This document shows positions 24,984 through 38,285 of a stretch of 64,000 nt of DNA, one piece after another. The notes under the pieces were generated by a model, which was not told the DNA's origin, did not search any database, and saw only the letters and a list, made by a program, of their open reading frames with translations. How positions within the stretch are numbered: the first letter of the stretch is position 1; every line of letters begins with the position of its first letter. This DNA is from Notospermus geniculatus (Eukaryota; Nemertea; Pilidiophora; Heteronemertea; Lineidae): assembly GCA_002633025.1 (NCBI GenBank), contig NMRB01000112.1, positions 210,805-274,804 of the forward strand, written 5' to 3'. The translations under genes and the position numbers were made by a program.

Positions 24984-27840
24984 CGCCTGAAGAACAAAAT
25001 GAAAACGTCAAATTTCAGCACTTGATGACACATAAAGCGCATGACATCGATATTTATGGACAATTTCCTGGATGCTTTTTTCCTGGGAACTTCCTGCATG
25101 TCACACTTTCTGAAAGGAGGGAAAATGTGCTTTCACGGTTTGGACAGATCTCAGTGCAGGTTTGCAGCGATTTGTCCTTGTTGAAGCCCTTTGCTAGATA
25201 AAAAGCAGGTCGAACATTCGCGTCAGGGCCTAATGTAGCTTACTGACAGATGGACATGGGTTGGCAGCCGTAGAACTTCAATCTTTCATTGTACATGTAC
25301 AGAATTATGTTCAATAAAGATATTTTACTGCAGACTTTTTCCTTGAAACAGTTCGTCCTGTCACAACTTCTGAAACATGAAAAAACTTGGGAATCGTATA
25401 GTGGCTGGACTTAGAGACCCCGGACGCTAGCAGTGATCTTTTTATGTCCCTGTTGAAGCCCACTGAAAGATCAACAAAAATACAAAGTTACTTTTATTCC
25501 ACATTCACACAATCTACCAGTTTGGTATATTATTTACTGTTGGTATTCTTTCATCTAGGCACGAGCTTTGATGGGATTCCGATTGTTTTCAATATTTTGT
25601 GGCCACAAATGTCATACATGGATTGAAACCCAAGAGCTTCATACATAACAGAGGTACACACATATAGATGAGAAACACCACTGTCATATTCAGAAACCTG
25701 GATAGATCAACGTACAGACGTATTTGGTTTCACACTCTAGCAAATCTATCATTCCGGGCTTTATAAGTGCTCGGATATGCAATCTTCCCTAAAGCAAAAT
25801 GGCCGCCGGTGATGGCAAACCGATGCACCGTGAAAGGCCTCTTCTGAAGGCCTGGGGAAAAATACACTATGGTGGTTAATCTGATATCTGCAGGTATTGC
25901 TGTATTGAAACTCAACCAGTTTCGCCAAAGGCCGTGATTGATTATGGGTAACTAATGAAATATCTACTTGTTTTGAATGTTACAACAGTTGGAACGAAAT
26001 CATCAAAAATGGGACGAGATTTGTTAATAGGAAATGCAATCTGGATATTACATTTCAAATATTAATAGAATGAGCAATTTCACGAAATTATGTAATTATT
26101 GCAGTCCATTGTGACATTATATTGAATTTATACGTTATTTTCTGACATCAGTATATTTTTGTCTGTTTAAAAAGTAGCATTATTTCATCAACAATCTGAG
26201 TGCAGATTGTCTTCCGTGGAAACCACTCTCTAACAGGAGACGGAAATTTCTATTCACCACCAGAAGAGACGAAGAATTTGAGAACTTTCGACGAAGCTTT
26301 CGAAAGACATCGATCACACCGAACACTGATATCACCTGTAGACATGCATCGGGCGGTCCGCCATTAAAATATGCAAATTGAGGGCAGAGGTTAGTCTAAC
26401 TGCTCACGCTACCCACATTGAGACTTGGAATGAGGTAAAACATACTGCAGTTTATCCACGAATATGTGGGCCTGTTAAAAACTCAGAGTGTGCGTGGAAT
26501 GACTCTGTCCTACATCCTCCGGATCATCTTATACATGTACTCAACAAAGGAATTCCCTTTTTTCGCTATCCCCACTTTCAAGCTCTGCCAGGCTGCTAAC
26601 AAGGAGTTTGAAAATTTGAAGTTCGTTTATTGCTGATTACCACACTTCTGATAATCAGGCTCCGGGCAATTGCTTTTCCTGCAGTGCGGCGTGAACATGC
26701 CGGGGTAAAGCAATTACAGCTCGGGTATCATATATTTTGTTGTAATACTATGTTCTATCTCATGAGCAATTTATTTATTGAATTTCAAATATACACGTAC
26801 ATACGAGCGGCAGTACGTTGCAATTTTGAACAAATATCTATAAAATTACTATTACCAATCGATCATCCTTCACTGCTACATTCGGTAGGCTATTATCGTA
26901 TTGATGCAGGGATGCCAACCCCCGAGGAAAGGTTCAGTGAACCACGTATGGCTATACATGTATATCACAACATATACCCTACAGATGATCTGTCATCAAG
27001 TAAGGCTTCCAAGAAGCAGGACTCTCGAGGCTTACAAATTGGTACACCCCTATCTATGTTTGATGGTCTTCCATCGTTTTTATACTGGAAGAGACCATTG
27101 TGTGGGCCCTTGAAATCTTACCGAAAAGGGATGTACACTTCTTAGAACTCCCCAGTTTTTTTTCTTTTTAAACTAAGGTCACCAGGTGAAGGCGGACATC
27201 TCAACTCATCAGTATTACACGCAGGTATACATTACATGGCTTATAAGTTACAGTGCATAATGGACTATGCATTTTCTTCAGTGCGTGCTTAGATGCGGCA
27301 TTTTTTTTTCAGATTACGCATGCACATGTATACATACAGTTAGTTCCACTTGTACGTTCTGTGTGCATGCGCCTCGAGATGAAGTTCCAAATGTGGTGGA
27401 AGAAAGATACTTGACTAGGCCTACGTCATTTTTTGTTCCCCAGCTCAGTCGTCAGGTGAACGCGTCTTTTCCCCAACATGGCTTTGAATAGCCGGAATGA
27501 TACAACTTATACGTGTAGTGTATGGGGAATCTCTAATACTAACAATAAATTGAATTGTATAATTTAATAATCATAGACTAGCTGTATAATAGACTTATTC
27601 GTCCATGGGGAAGCACAGCATGTGGGTGCGGGTCGGTGATATAGTCTGCAGTTTGTGCAGCTGAAATTAACACACACATAGAACACAGATATAGCTTTGT
27701 AATAGCATCAGCTGCTGAGGCGTAACAGTCGCAACTGCAATTGCAATATGTTTTTTAAAATTCAATTTACGGTTATATGGCAAAAATGAAGATTGATCAT
27801 AACATGCTTTTTGTTGGAACTACTGCATAGCGTAATCCAA

Positions 27841-28381
27841 GGGTCAATTCATACTTCCTCACCGGCCCATATGCGGAATGGAAAAAGTTTAATTCTCTCT
27901 CGCCACGCTGGTTCGACACAAAGCAATAGAGAGGTTGCGCAGCGCAGCGACCCGACTCCGACTTCAACTACAAGAATGAATTGCAGTCCGCTATGGACAT
28001 CCTTGATAAAAACGATTTGATAGAAGTTTTCAATTTATCAAACACCATAAACTGAAGGCAGAAAAGCTTAGCCTTATAAATCGGAAGTGCGGATAAAATT
28101 TATTTAATAATGAATATTGAAGTCGTAATCCTAGTCGTTACGACTTGAAACACGACTATAATATTTGCGATTTACGTGCACTTCCGATTACGAGTCAAAA
28201 ATATTCTGCCACAAAGTTATGGCATTTTACGATTTGCAAACGTCTATCAATTCGTTTTTATCAAGGATGTCTACAGCGGACTGCAATTCATTCTGGTAGT
28301 TGAAGTCGGAGTCGGAGTCGGAAAGCTGCGCAACCTCGCTATTTTCCGTTCCCATGTTAGCGAGGAAGTGTGAATTGGCCT
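27841..28381. mobile_element. ~541-bp foldback element
   Basis: Arms of about 180 bases: left GGTCAATTCATACTTCCTC, CTCCGACTTCAACTAC, CAGTCCGCT and TCCTTGATAAAAACGA recur inverted on the right as TCGTTTTTATCAAGGA, AGCGGACTG, GTAGTTGAAGTCGGAG and GAGGAAGTGTGAATTG. A second small hairpin (TCGGAAGTGC) is in the core. Confidence 0.75.
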
Positions 28382-29063
28382 CAGGAAAAGGTAAATGGGC
28401 GTTTTGAGCTTGAGGTTGTTGATTTCATATAATACTGTCGCCGACAAGTATACGGAGCGATCTCAAAGTATGAATTACATGTAGCATTGCCACAAAATGT
28501 TGTGTCGTATGGACATATAATTTTGACCGTGACTGTACGTGTACACTGTTGTTTTGCTGTCATATATTATTATCGTTCCTACAATTTGATATCATATTCA
28601 TGAACCGTAACAACTCATTGCGGGGCCACGACAATTTCATGATTGAGTTCAATAAGCAAAACTCTTCAATTAAACTGGATTAATTTCACTGAAGTCAAAC
28701 GTAATAAATTGAAAATGATGACGTACGACTTGATCATGTTTTAGGGCGTGTTTCATTCACCGATTATCGATGCCATATAAATGAAGCATTAAATATTAAA
28801 CCCGATTGTTTATTGTGTTCTAGGTCGGTGTAGAATCTATTGTTATATACAACGTTTAACAAGATATTATGTCTATCAATTTCAAATGTCAAAACACGAT
28901 TCTCCCATTGTATTACTGTGAGGTAAACTGTCGAGCAGGTCACCACATACAGAGATCATTTGAGATTTTTATTTCGAGGATTGAGAATAAAAAAAATCAA
29001 ATGTCAACATATTTAGACAAATGAATCCGTCATGTCACAACAATTATGATGATTATTATAACA

Positions 29064-29128
29064 AAGAATTCAACCTCCGAGGCTATCTTTTGCTATTAAA
29101 ATAGCACAAGATAGCCTCGAATTCTTTA
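29064..29128. repeat. Hairpin of about 25-base arms
   Basis: AAAGAATTC..CGAGGCTATCTT..TGCTATT is mirrored by ATAGCACAAGATAGCCTCGAATTCTTT. An isolated perfect-loop hairpin, perhaps a small foldback remnant. Confidence 0.6.
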
Positions 29129-30702
29129 CTTAAGCCCTTTAGTCATTTGGTGGTGTACATGTATCTTTGCAGGGCCTTCCCCACCCTTTTTTAATCTGTT
29201 CAATCCCGATGTGACAGAGATCAAAGTCCCCCTGGAATCAAAGTCCGGTTTTATTGTTCAACGTTGGATTAGGATATATGGGTATAGAGACCATGACCAC
29301 TCGAACAGAGCCATACAATAGCAGGCTATTGTGTCCCGGACTTGCATTCCTAGGACTTTCTCCTCTGGTATCTCTTCTGGTATACCTGTGGTAATTTCAT
29401 CAAAAACAGAAAAATTGTGTTCCTTATATTTTTTTTGTTTAAGTTTCGAGCTCTCTTCTTATCAGTAGAATGATACGGAAAAGTCCCTTTTGTATGACGC
29501 AACACAAGTATCCATTAAAAGCAAAGTCAAATCTTTCTTTTCTCTTTCTATATGCCATTCTACTAAGTTGCCTTGGTTTAAGGCGTGCTGCCCCTTAGTG
29601 CTGGCGATTGATGCCTCATGCGAGGGTCCGTGGGTTCGAATTTGGAAGAAAGACGTGATGACTTTCACCTTAGAAACCCGTTTCTATTTCTTATCCATTC
29701 TACTAAGTTAGTGTGTTGTGCTTGGGTGCCGACTTTTTTTCACTTCGAATAAATGCTTTCAAAGTGAATAGTGGCTCAGGCTAAGTAGACTTAAAGAAAT
29801 ATCTAAAGGTGGATGGGACGGATTTGCCTCTGACTGAAAACGAAGATGTTCAGTCACATTTCACCAAGGCATTTCCTTTAAGGCATTTCATTGACAGTAA
29901 TTGATGCACTGTGGCTATACCGGTACTTTGAATTCATTCATAGACCATGCACTGTGGCTACAATCTTCCACCTTTATCACTTCAAGGAATTAAAGGCAGA
30001 GTTGGGATTCGTCGTATAATCCCACTTGGGATGTCACGCGCTAAACCATTTAGTCTTCGCCAATCCGTGTAAGATATCCCTTTAACCGCGTTACAATTAT
30101 TGATTTGGTAGTATCGTTGGAGGACTGAAATTGGCAATGTCGAAAATACTGGGTGGGCGGGGTGATCTTGATCACAGAATAGGAAAAGAGACGTAGTCGA
30201 CCTAATGACTAAACATCCTCTGGTCCAGCACGGTTTTTACATCTTTTATCATTTTCAAGGATGCTTCATTGAGACGTTTTGTAAATCGTTGTCCCTTCAT
30301 TTGGTTTACCATTCACCGACCAGCGAATCTGTCCCGTTCTTTAGCGTTATAGCAGGCAAAATGCTCAAGAAACGGACCTGCAAAATATTTGGGGCCATTT
30401 GACCTTTTTGCCATGGATGATCGATTTCAAGAAGGAAAGAAGGACAGCAATATCGAAACGTGAAATTTGGCTCTATTCAAATGCAATCCTTATACAAATG
30501 TTTCGGAATAGATGCCACATGATGAGGTAGAAAAGACATTCCGCAAAAATGCCGAATTTTCAAAATAATTCCCTCAGGGTTCAAGGAACGTCATTTTTCG
30601 GCAATTTGCAAAATACGAAAATAAAAGGCAGGAATATGAATTTCGCTCCTTGCAAGAACGAAATTCTTTAAAATCATGATGTTTAGTTAACATAAGAAGT
30701 AC

Positions 30703-30840
30703 CAATAAATCGGAAAGTCGTCTCCGAATATTTATTCACCTCTCATTCACCTCTGGGATCCCTTCTACATAGCGCCTGAGGAAGACCCCGATTGGAGTCG
30801 AAAATTTGCGAAATATTCGGAGACGACTTTCCGATTTATT
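30703..30840. repeat. 138-base palindrome enclosing a CTGAGGA...CGAAA motif
   Basis: Outer arms AATAAATCGGAAAGTCGTCT and CCGAATATT are repeated inverted at 30811-30840. Inside, CTGAGGA (30776-30782) and CGAAA (30799-30803) bracket a near-perfect stem, GACCCC/GGAGTC. See the findings for a possible ribozyme relation. Confidence 0.65.
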
Positions 30841-30940
30841 GTGTACTGTGTGTCGTTTTAGTGCTGTTTTTTTTATACATGTATCTATAAGAAGTACCAA
30901 AATTCCATTTGATTTTCCATTTATCTGATTGAATTTTCGA

Positions 30941-30994
30941 AAGCACCAATTTCTGAAGACGAATGAAGCACCAATTTCTGAAGACGAATGAAGC
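30941..30994 (+). repeat. 26-base direct repeat, two copies
   Basis: AAGCACCAATTTCTGAAGAC followed by GAATG occurs twice head to tail with no spacer. Confidence 0.8.
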
Positions 30995-32879
30995 TAAAGT
31001 ACAAAAAACAAAAATAACATTCGTAGCAGGTCTTCTTCGATGAAACGTGATTGGTAAAAATAGTGAAAATTGTGATATTTTGAATGGCATCATTCAGTAA
31101 GGGCGAAAATGAATAATGAAATCATGAACTCTGTAGGTTACATAATGAAATGTACATTACATGTACTTCGTGCTTATGATGGGTACGTTCGTGAGTGACA
31201 AGTCCCACATATACCAGTCAAAACATGCTATCTTAAGAAAAGCTCGCAGTTACGTAATTCCAGCAGTAAAAAACGAATTGCAAATACTGAAATCAACACT
31301 AAAAAACAGTATATTTCATAATCGTTCCCAAAAACTTCCCATAAATCAATCGTAAGAAATCACTGTCGAATGGATAAATTTATGGATCAACTTACTCTGT
31401 TGTATGAAAATCCTCAAAGTTCAATTCTCTCCGTTCTATTCCTCAGAAAAAGTGAAGCAACTTCAAAAATATATCCTTTTGTTTTAAGAAGTTCCTTTCT
31501 AAAAATTGCCCTCCTCTTATGAACGGTTCGGAGCCCGCCAAGTATATATGAAGGAATGATAAAAAGCGGTCATCAGTCTGTCAGACACAGAGCCGTGACG
31601 TCTGCCCAGCTTCGCGTGCTCTCTGATACTGGTCTGAATGGCGCACGACGAGACATCAATATGTACCAGTAGATCAATGGATGCGCGGAAGGCGCGCGTG
31701 CTAAGTGCGTCCATCTCACAACCGGGTGGAACAATTAAACACGATAAATGCGGAAAACGCGAAGTTTCCGGATTGGTTAGCGGATAAAGAGTTATGCAAT
31801 CCAGTAGGTTAGTGTTACTAACTTATACACTGGCTAAATTTTTACAACATTTGAAAAACAAACATGAGCAAAACGATCTTTTGACCTTGTGAACACAGGT
31901 AAACGAATTAGCAACATCTTAACAACATATTGTTTAAAGACCTTTTCCCCTGTTCACACTTGGGAACATTTCGTCCAGCATGTGTATATTAAAAACTGTT
32001 GCTGAAATATTGTCATTGTAGACAGGCCTATAAGAGTCGTGGAATGCTGTGTGATACGCATCAAGCTAGTTGCCATCTTATCCATTAAAATTAAGGAAAA
32101 TGGTAATGCTCTCAGAAGAAAAGAAAAAAAACACGATTACCAAGTGTAAGTTTATTTGGCAGTTGATATTGAAAGTCGACTATAAATCGAGATTACTGGG
32201 ACAGAAAATCGGGAGGCCCACTTCTTCAGGTAGGCCTACATCAACATGGACACAGCTTTTAGCCCCATCAGCCCATCTCCGCCAACTACGGCCCTTTAAA
32301 GGACTTCCAAACAAACCTTTTGAACATTTAAACACTCCTCCGAGATGTACGAGTGAAAAAAGTTGCCGTTCATTCATGTTGAATTAGCCCTGTTTTATGG
32401 AAACCTTTGAAGAAACACTCGCTTTTGTGTTCGCGCCTTCCAAGCTGCAGGTTCATTGATGTTCTGATGGCTCGGCGTCAGGAAATACGATCAGTTATCA
32501 AAATCTTTGCTAATTACGCAGATCTCCTGGTGATTTCGGAAAGTTCCTGTGATTATCCTCCTATGGGAACATTGGGGAACGAGCGGACCGAAGATTATAG
32601 AGTATTTTAAAAAGGTAATTTCAATTTCACGACGCCTTTAAAAGAAATAATTATGATGTGACAATGAGGACAAATATATATGACGGTAAAATGTCAAGAA
32701 TGTCGAAAAATTATTGTCACGCAGGCCATATCATCCTCACACCCCGGGTCTCCACAACCGCTCCTCTTCTCGCGCCTGTTTTATGAAGGGAGGGGTACGA
32801 CCGTAAATGACCTGAGATTCTCAGACGACAACTCGGTAATGATAAGGATGCGATATTTATCAAAGAATGCAAAAAGGAA

Positions 32880-32960
32880 TGCTTGTCGTCGCTGCTTCTC
32901 AAGTTGTTGTTATTGTCGTTGTTGTCGTCGTCGTCGTTTGTGTTTTTGTTGTCGCTGTTA
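32880..32960 (+). repeat. GTT/GTC trinucleotide-rich microsatellite
   Basis: Imperfect run of GTTGTTATTGTCGTTGTTGT and GTCGTCGTCGTT. Just upstream, 32794-32824 is a 31-base block that recurs inverted at 38105-38135 (CTGAGAATCTCAGGTCATTT...), showing another dispersed repeat. Confidence 0.7.
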
Positions 32961-33937
32961 ATGTACTTTGGATGGTTCACAAAGTATTTTGGATTTTGAA
33001 GGTGTCGAAATATCATAAAAATTGAAAGAAATCCAGCTAGTTAGTGCTACTTTTGGAACAGGCACCCTTCCGAAAGATGACACACACAGAGTGATGCGCA
33101 CAAATCATGATTAGGCAAACTGCGATCTTCGTTACTTTGTGATGTTTTTGCTTGTGTTGATATCAAACGCAGCAATAGAGTCATGTCAGCAATTATCGGG
33201 CAAAAATCAAAGGAACAAGGTATAAACGTAAAGCAAAACCTGCCAAAGGTATATTACCTCGTTATCACCATCATGTCCGAATTGCAAAACAGACTAAGTT
33301 ACCTCAGTCACCAAAATAATGGCTTTGGTAAACTAAGTGCATCGAAATCACCGCTTTCTAATTGGTTCATCCGCGGTCCAATCACGCCTTCCGCGCTTTC
33401 CCCATGATTTCCGGAATAAAAATGATATCCCGGTCACCGCGGCTTTGCTCTTCGCTTGGTGTCGGTTAATTCGCATCCACATTTGCCGTTAGATTCACTT
33501 GATTTCGCCAACGAACCAATGGTGATAGCGGTCTTGCCCCATGGGGCGTCTTGACTCTAACGACATTAATGCTACAGCAAATAATTTTCACTGGTACAAT
33601 GGGATGAACTAGCAATAACTGAACCGTGTAATGCGTATTACAATAGAGGCGCGCCGCCTCTGAGCCAACCGGAGACTAGCATCAAATTGAATTAGGTGAA
33701 AAACCACTTAATTTCCGAGATGGGTCGGCGAATATGTTGGTTGACAGCTTCCTGACACGCGCCGCGACACCTATTGCAGTGTCATTACGGGTGCCGTATC
33801 GCACATTGGCGGCGGGTGCGTACTAGTGGCAACATGTTCCCTTCTCGAAAAAGCTTTGAATTTGTTGGGCAGCGTGGTGTACATGTAGTGTGTTGGCTCC
33901 GGGCTGCTGTTCCGGGCATCAGAAGTGGGCTGTCTAG

Positions 33938-35600
33938 AACAAAGGCGCCCGTCACTTCAGAAATCCGCTCTTTAGGCCCGTTTCCACTACAGCGGGTCCG
34001 CCGCGGTTTGCGGCGACCGGTGCGGTTTTAGGCATTTATACCATGCATTTTTAAACCATCAAATGATTCTCCAAAACCCTGTGAAAGCCTCACCGCTCGC
34101 CGCAAACTGCGGGCGGCACACCAGTGAAGCTGCGTTTACCAGACATCCGGAATGCGGTATAGGGACGCAGAATCCCCGGCGGAAGCGATATGTTGTATGC
34201 GAAAATGCATTGCATTTTCCGCTTCCGCGTTCCGCAATCCGCATTCCGCGTGTCAGCTAAACGTAGCTTAAGGCTGCTTTTCCACGAGACGTTTGCGGGC
34301 GCGGAATGGGAGGCGGGCGCGGGTGCGGGTGAAACAGCTAAAGGGAAATACGTTGGATCGATCTTTTCTACCCGCGTCCGCCTCCTATTCCGCGCCCGCA
34401 AACGTCTCGTGGAAAAGCAGCCTACAGCTGGATTTAGCTGCACGCGGTATGCGGATTGCGGAACGCGGTAAGCGGAAAGTTCAATGCATTTCGCATACAA
34501 CAAATCGCTTCCGCCGGGGATTCCGCGGCCCTATACCGCATTCCGCGTGTCAGCTAAATGCAGCTTTAGGGTGGCTGAGAACGCGATTCGTTACGCATGC
34601 GGCAACACGCCTTTGTTATTTTCCGCCGCACTGCACGCATGCGTCGCCCTATCGCATGCAAGAACAAAGGCGCCCGTCACTTCAGAAATCCGCTCTTTAG
34701 GCCCGTTTCCACTACAGCGGGTCCGCCGCGGTTTGCGGCGACCGGTGCGGTTGTAGGCATTTATACCATGCATTTTTAAACCATCAAATGATTCTCCAAA
34801 ACCCTGTGAAAACCTCACCGCTCGCCGCAAACTGCGGGCGGCACACCAGTGAAGCTGCGTTTACCCAGACATCCGGAATGCGGTATAGGGACGCGGAATC
34901 CCCGGCGGAAGCGATATGTGTATGCGAAAATGCATTGCATTTTCCGCTTCCGCGTTCCGCAATCCGCATTCCGCGTGTCAGCTAAACGTAGCTTAAGGGT
35001 GGCTGAGAACGCGATTCGTTACGCATGCGGCAACACGCCTTTGTTATTTTCCGCCGCACTGCACGCATGCGTCGCCCTATCGCATGCGAATCGCGTTAGG
35101 TGTGTCCCTACCCTAATAGAAATCCAAGCCATTTTCCTTTAAAGAGACGACAATATACCATCCTGTTACTCGGATCCAGAAGCTTCGATGATTGTTATAT
35201 CTGGGGTTACAAGACCTTGCCTTGATTTTCAAACCATTTTCGTTGTGGCTTGACTGCGATGATATCAGGGTTAGGGGGTCCAAACCCAAGAGGGATCACT
35301 GATCAGCGGGAAGAAGCGGCGAGTGGCTTCCAGAGCCATAGGAGTGAATCGCCCCTGCGGAGGAATCTTAGACATACAACATTTCCAAAAACTCATCAGA
35401 TTTTTTAAACAAACACTAGATAAATTCATATTGAACGAAAAGAGGATAAAAAAATATCCAAACCAAATAAATATTGTGTTACAGGGGAAATGCCAATTTT
35501 AATAGTACTACTTTTTGACACAACCTGGCCCTGATTGGTCAATTACTGGTGTGTAACCTAGTTGCGGCGGAATCCGTTGTAGTGGAAATGGGCCTTTCTA
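33938..35600. mobile_element. Nested cluster of GC-rich foldback elements with a 420-base direct duplication
   Basis: The block AACAAAGGCGCCCGTCACTT... to GTCAGCTAAACGTAGCTTAA occurs at 33939-34270 and again at 34664-34994. Each is followed by GGTGGCTGAGAACGCGATTC... (34569 and 34996). Between the copies is an inner hairpin at 34268-34427 (GCTTTTCCACGAGACGTTTG and inverse) and CGGAATGCGGTATAGGG arms. Outer termini GGCCCGTTTCCACTAC (33978 and 34702) match an inverted GTAGTGGAAATGGGCC at 35578-35593, suggesting at least three layers of insertion. Confidence 0.7.
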
Positions 35601-36130
35601 GTACTCCGCTCTATAAGAATATTGTAGCTTTTGTCGCCAAAACGAACAAAGCCACGCAAAGGACAAAAAAGGCATCAAACCTCAATAACATCGTCTATAA
35701 TTTCATAACACCAATTATGGCGATAATTACGAATAAATGAGCCGCTTACACATTTCATTTAGCAAAAAACCGAAAAAAAATCTAAAACTTCAGCAAGCTG
35801 ACACAAAGCGGAGATCCGGGAAATTCATCCAATTATTCAATTGTATGTCCACGTTGATGCGCCTTCGATATTGTCCGACCAGCAAGTTGGTTTGATTACG
35901 GAATATGAAACCCGTAATATGTAAAACTATGCTCATGAACCCTGCAGGCTTGGCAACTGCTCGAGGCAGTCCAGTCCCCTCAGTTCATGCCTGATGTTGC
36001 CGGGCGCTGCGTCGATCACTGCATGAAGGGCGGGAGTTTACAAGTCGTGATTACCACTGCTGCCATCTGGAGTAATCCGCCCAACACTAACAGCAGTAAT
36101 CCGCGGTGACCATCGCTGAAGTAATCGATA

Positions 36131-36616
36131 GTGAGGTTTCGGAAATCTGACGAAACACGAAGTCATGAAGTGCGAAATACGAAATTCGAAATTGGACTTA
36201 ATTTGCATGACGTAATGTATTTCAGGAGATGGTTGGTACCACAAATATCGCCTGCTGCGAGAGCGTCTTTTAGGGTATGAAGTTAGACTGACAGAGTTAC
36301 GGTGTATAGCCTATTAAACTTTGAAATTTATCTTTCCTTTCCACTTCGTAGATACTGACAGAGTCAAGTTACGGTGTATAGCCTATTAAACTTTGAAATT
36401 TATCTTTCCTTTCCACTTCGTAGATACGAAGTGGAAATTTAAAAATTCAAGATGTACCAGAACTCTCTCGGTGTTACATGATATGCAAAAAGACGCACTG
36501 GCAGCAGGGACATTTGTGGGTAGTACCAACCATCTCCTGAAATACATTAGATCCTGGAAGTGAAGTTGAATTTCGTATTTCGTACTTCGTGTTTCGTCAG
36601 ATTTGCGAAACCTCCC
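36131..36616. mobile_element. 486-bp foldback, GGGAG family subtype C
   Basis: Left TA then GTGAGGTTTCGGAAATCTGA; right TCAGATTTGCGAAACCTCCC then TA. Further arms ACGAAACACGAAGT and AATACGAAATTC, and a longer internal arm GGAGATGGTTGGTAC. The core has a tandem duplication of about 70 bases at 36287-36424 (GTTACGGTGTATAGCCTATT). Confidence 0.8.
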
Positions 36617-38155
36617 TAATGACTTGGTTGAGGAATGTCGTCGAGAGCGGTTTCGTTGAAAGTTTGGCGAATGGTCACAAAAGAATTGCCTAGAATTCAT
36701 CCCAAACTGTAGTTTTGCCTTGCTTAATGGTTCGTCGGCTTGTAACAAGTTGCTTCCGGTTGAGGTTTGGGCGCGAGTCTCTCCTGTATTCCTCGTTCGA
36801 ACTTTGGCGTACAGGTGTGAAGGGAAAGAATGTCCTAGGAAAAACTGTCCGGGGAACAAAAGATCCTATTGTTACGTTCTAATCTCTGACAATTGGTTTC
36901 TATAAGCATGCCGCTTATTCCGTCATTCAACAATAGAAGTGGACACTTTTTACATAGGGACACTTTTTACTGCTACACTGGTCACATGGCCCATGAGCGA
37001 CTCTCGTCTGAGCCACATCGGTCGTTTCCCACCCTCATGATACTCCGCGTCATCCTACGATTGAAACCCAGCGGTGCTACCATTCCATTACTCTATCGCC
37101 GCCTCGCGAGCCGTCTATTCATCCCCAAAAATCTATATCCTTCTTATCGAATAATTTATTTATGTAATCACAAATCTAACTTGAAAAGGAGGGAGAGCAA
37201 AAGCGCTAAATTATGTTGTCCAAGCTAGTTAATTGAGACAGCAATTAAATCTTCGCCCGCTTAACGAGAAGCTCTCATTCCGAATCCTAGCGGGAGACGA
37301 AGTGTCCATTACTCATGAGCTCGACCCCGGAGTCGCTGCCTTTCACTCGATTGAGCGGGTCGTATACACCAGGCGAGTTCAATATCGGCAATGTCAGCGA
37401 GTAGGGTCGCCGATTAATTAATTTGACAAAAACTGTTTGTTTTCCCCACATATTGTCAGTTAGTCCTAATTAGAGTTCTATCTCCAACGCGTTCTGCAGT
37501 ATATGTTCCTTAATTACGCGATGCCTTAAAGATAATGATGTTCTTAGACGTCGCGGTGAAAGCAGCCGGAGCCAATTTGTCCCCGAGCCTGACTGTATCA
37601 GATATCTCAAACGGGAGGGAGGGGGCTTTCTTCTCGACCTCGTTACTATCCAGCGTCATTCGAACGACCAAACAGAACGTGTAACTTGATTTTGACATCC
37701 AAGGTACACGCTAGCAATTGAAGATGTGAAAATGTCGTGTCAGAGCTATTAAATTTGAGCCAAAGGAGCGTGGTCCTACCCAGATCTATGTCGGAAGTGA
37801 AGCGAAGGGTGGGCATCATTATAACTCGCTTCTAATTCTACAATCACTGTTTGAGAGTGAGACATTAACGAGTTTCTGATAAGGTATTGTTTATCACCTC
37901 TACTAATCTGCTAATAATGACTGAAATCGAATGCTTTATGGCGATCGTTAATCATGCAGACTTGTGTAATAAGTTACTGAAGATACTACAGATTTTGACA
38001 ATAGAAAACCACTCTCACCCTGATCTTCGTTGTAGACGAATGAATGTCACCAATTTTGTCCCATTGTCCATGTTGGAACAGGTCCCTGCCTATTTTAGGC
38101 CATCCTGAGAATCTCAGGTCATTTACGGTCGTACCCTCATTTACGGTCGTACCGA

Positions 38156-38285
38156 GAGTTTTCGCAAAGCCCCCGAAACGCCACGAGCCCATTGTTCGAT
38201 GCCACGAAGAGTGCAGCGAACAACAGGATAGACGTTCGCGTTGGCGTTTCGGTCCGGGGGTTTTGGGGGCTTTGCGAAAACTCCC
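38156..38285. mobile_element. 130-bp MITE, GGGAG family subtype B, copy 2
   Basis: GAGTTTTCGCAAAGCCCCCG at the left and CGGGGGTTTTGGGGGCTTTG, CGAAAACTCCC, then TA at the right. Same arms as 24556-24679. Confidence 0.8.

Noticed and set aside
24679-25011. Longer Drgx start at the upstream in-frame ATG (25011)
   Set aside because: The conserved family N-terminus begins at the ATG at 24963; the extra 16 residues have no family counterpart.
26630-27145. 171-codon plus-strand ORF between Drgx and JMJD8
   Set aside because: Composition looks like translated AT-rich non-coding DNA; no domain recognised.
29580-29650. GTGGGTTCGAATTTGG, considered as a tRNA B box
   Set aside because: No matching A box or cloverleaf can be drawn around it.
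36386-36859. 157-codon minus-strand ORF
   Set aside because: Largely lies in the right arm of the foldback element at 36131-36616.
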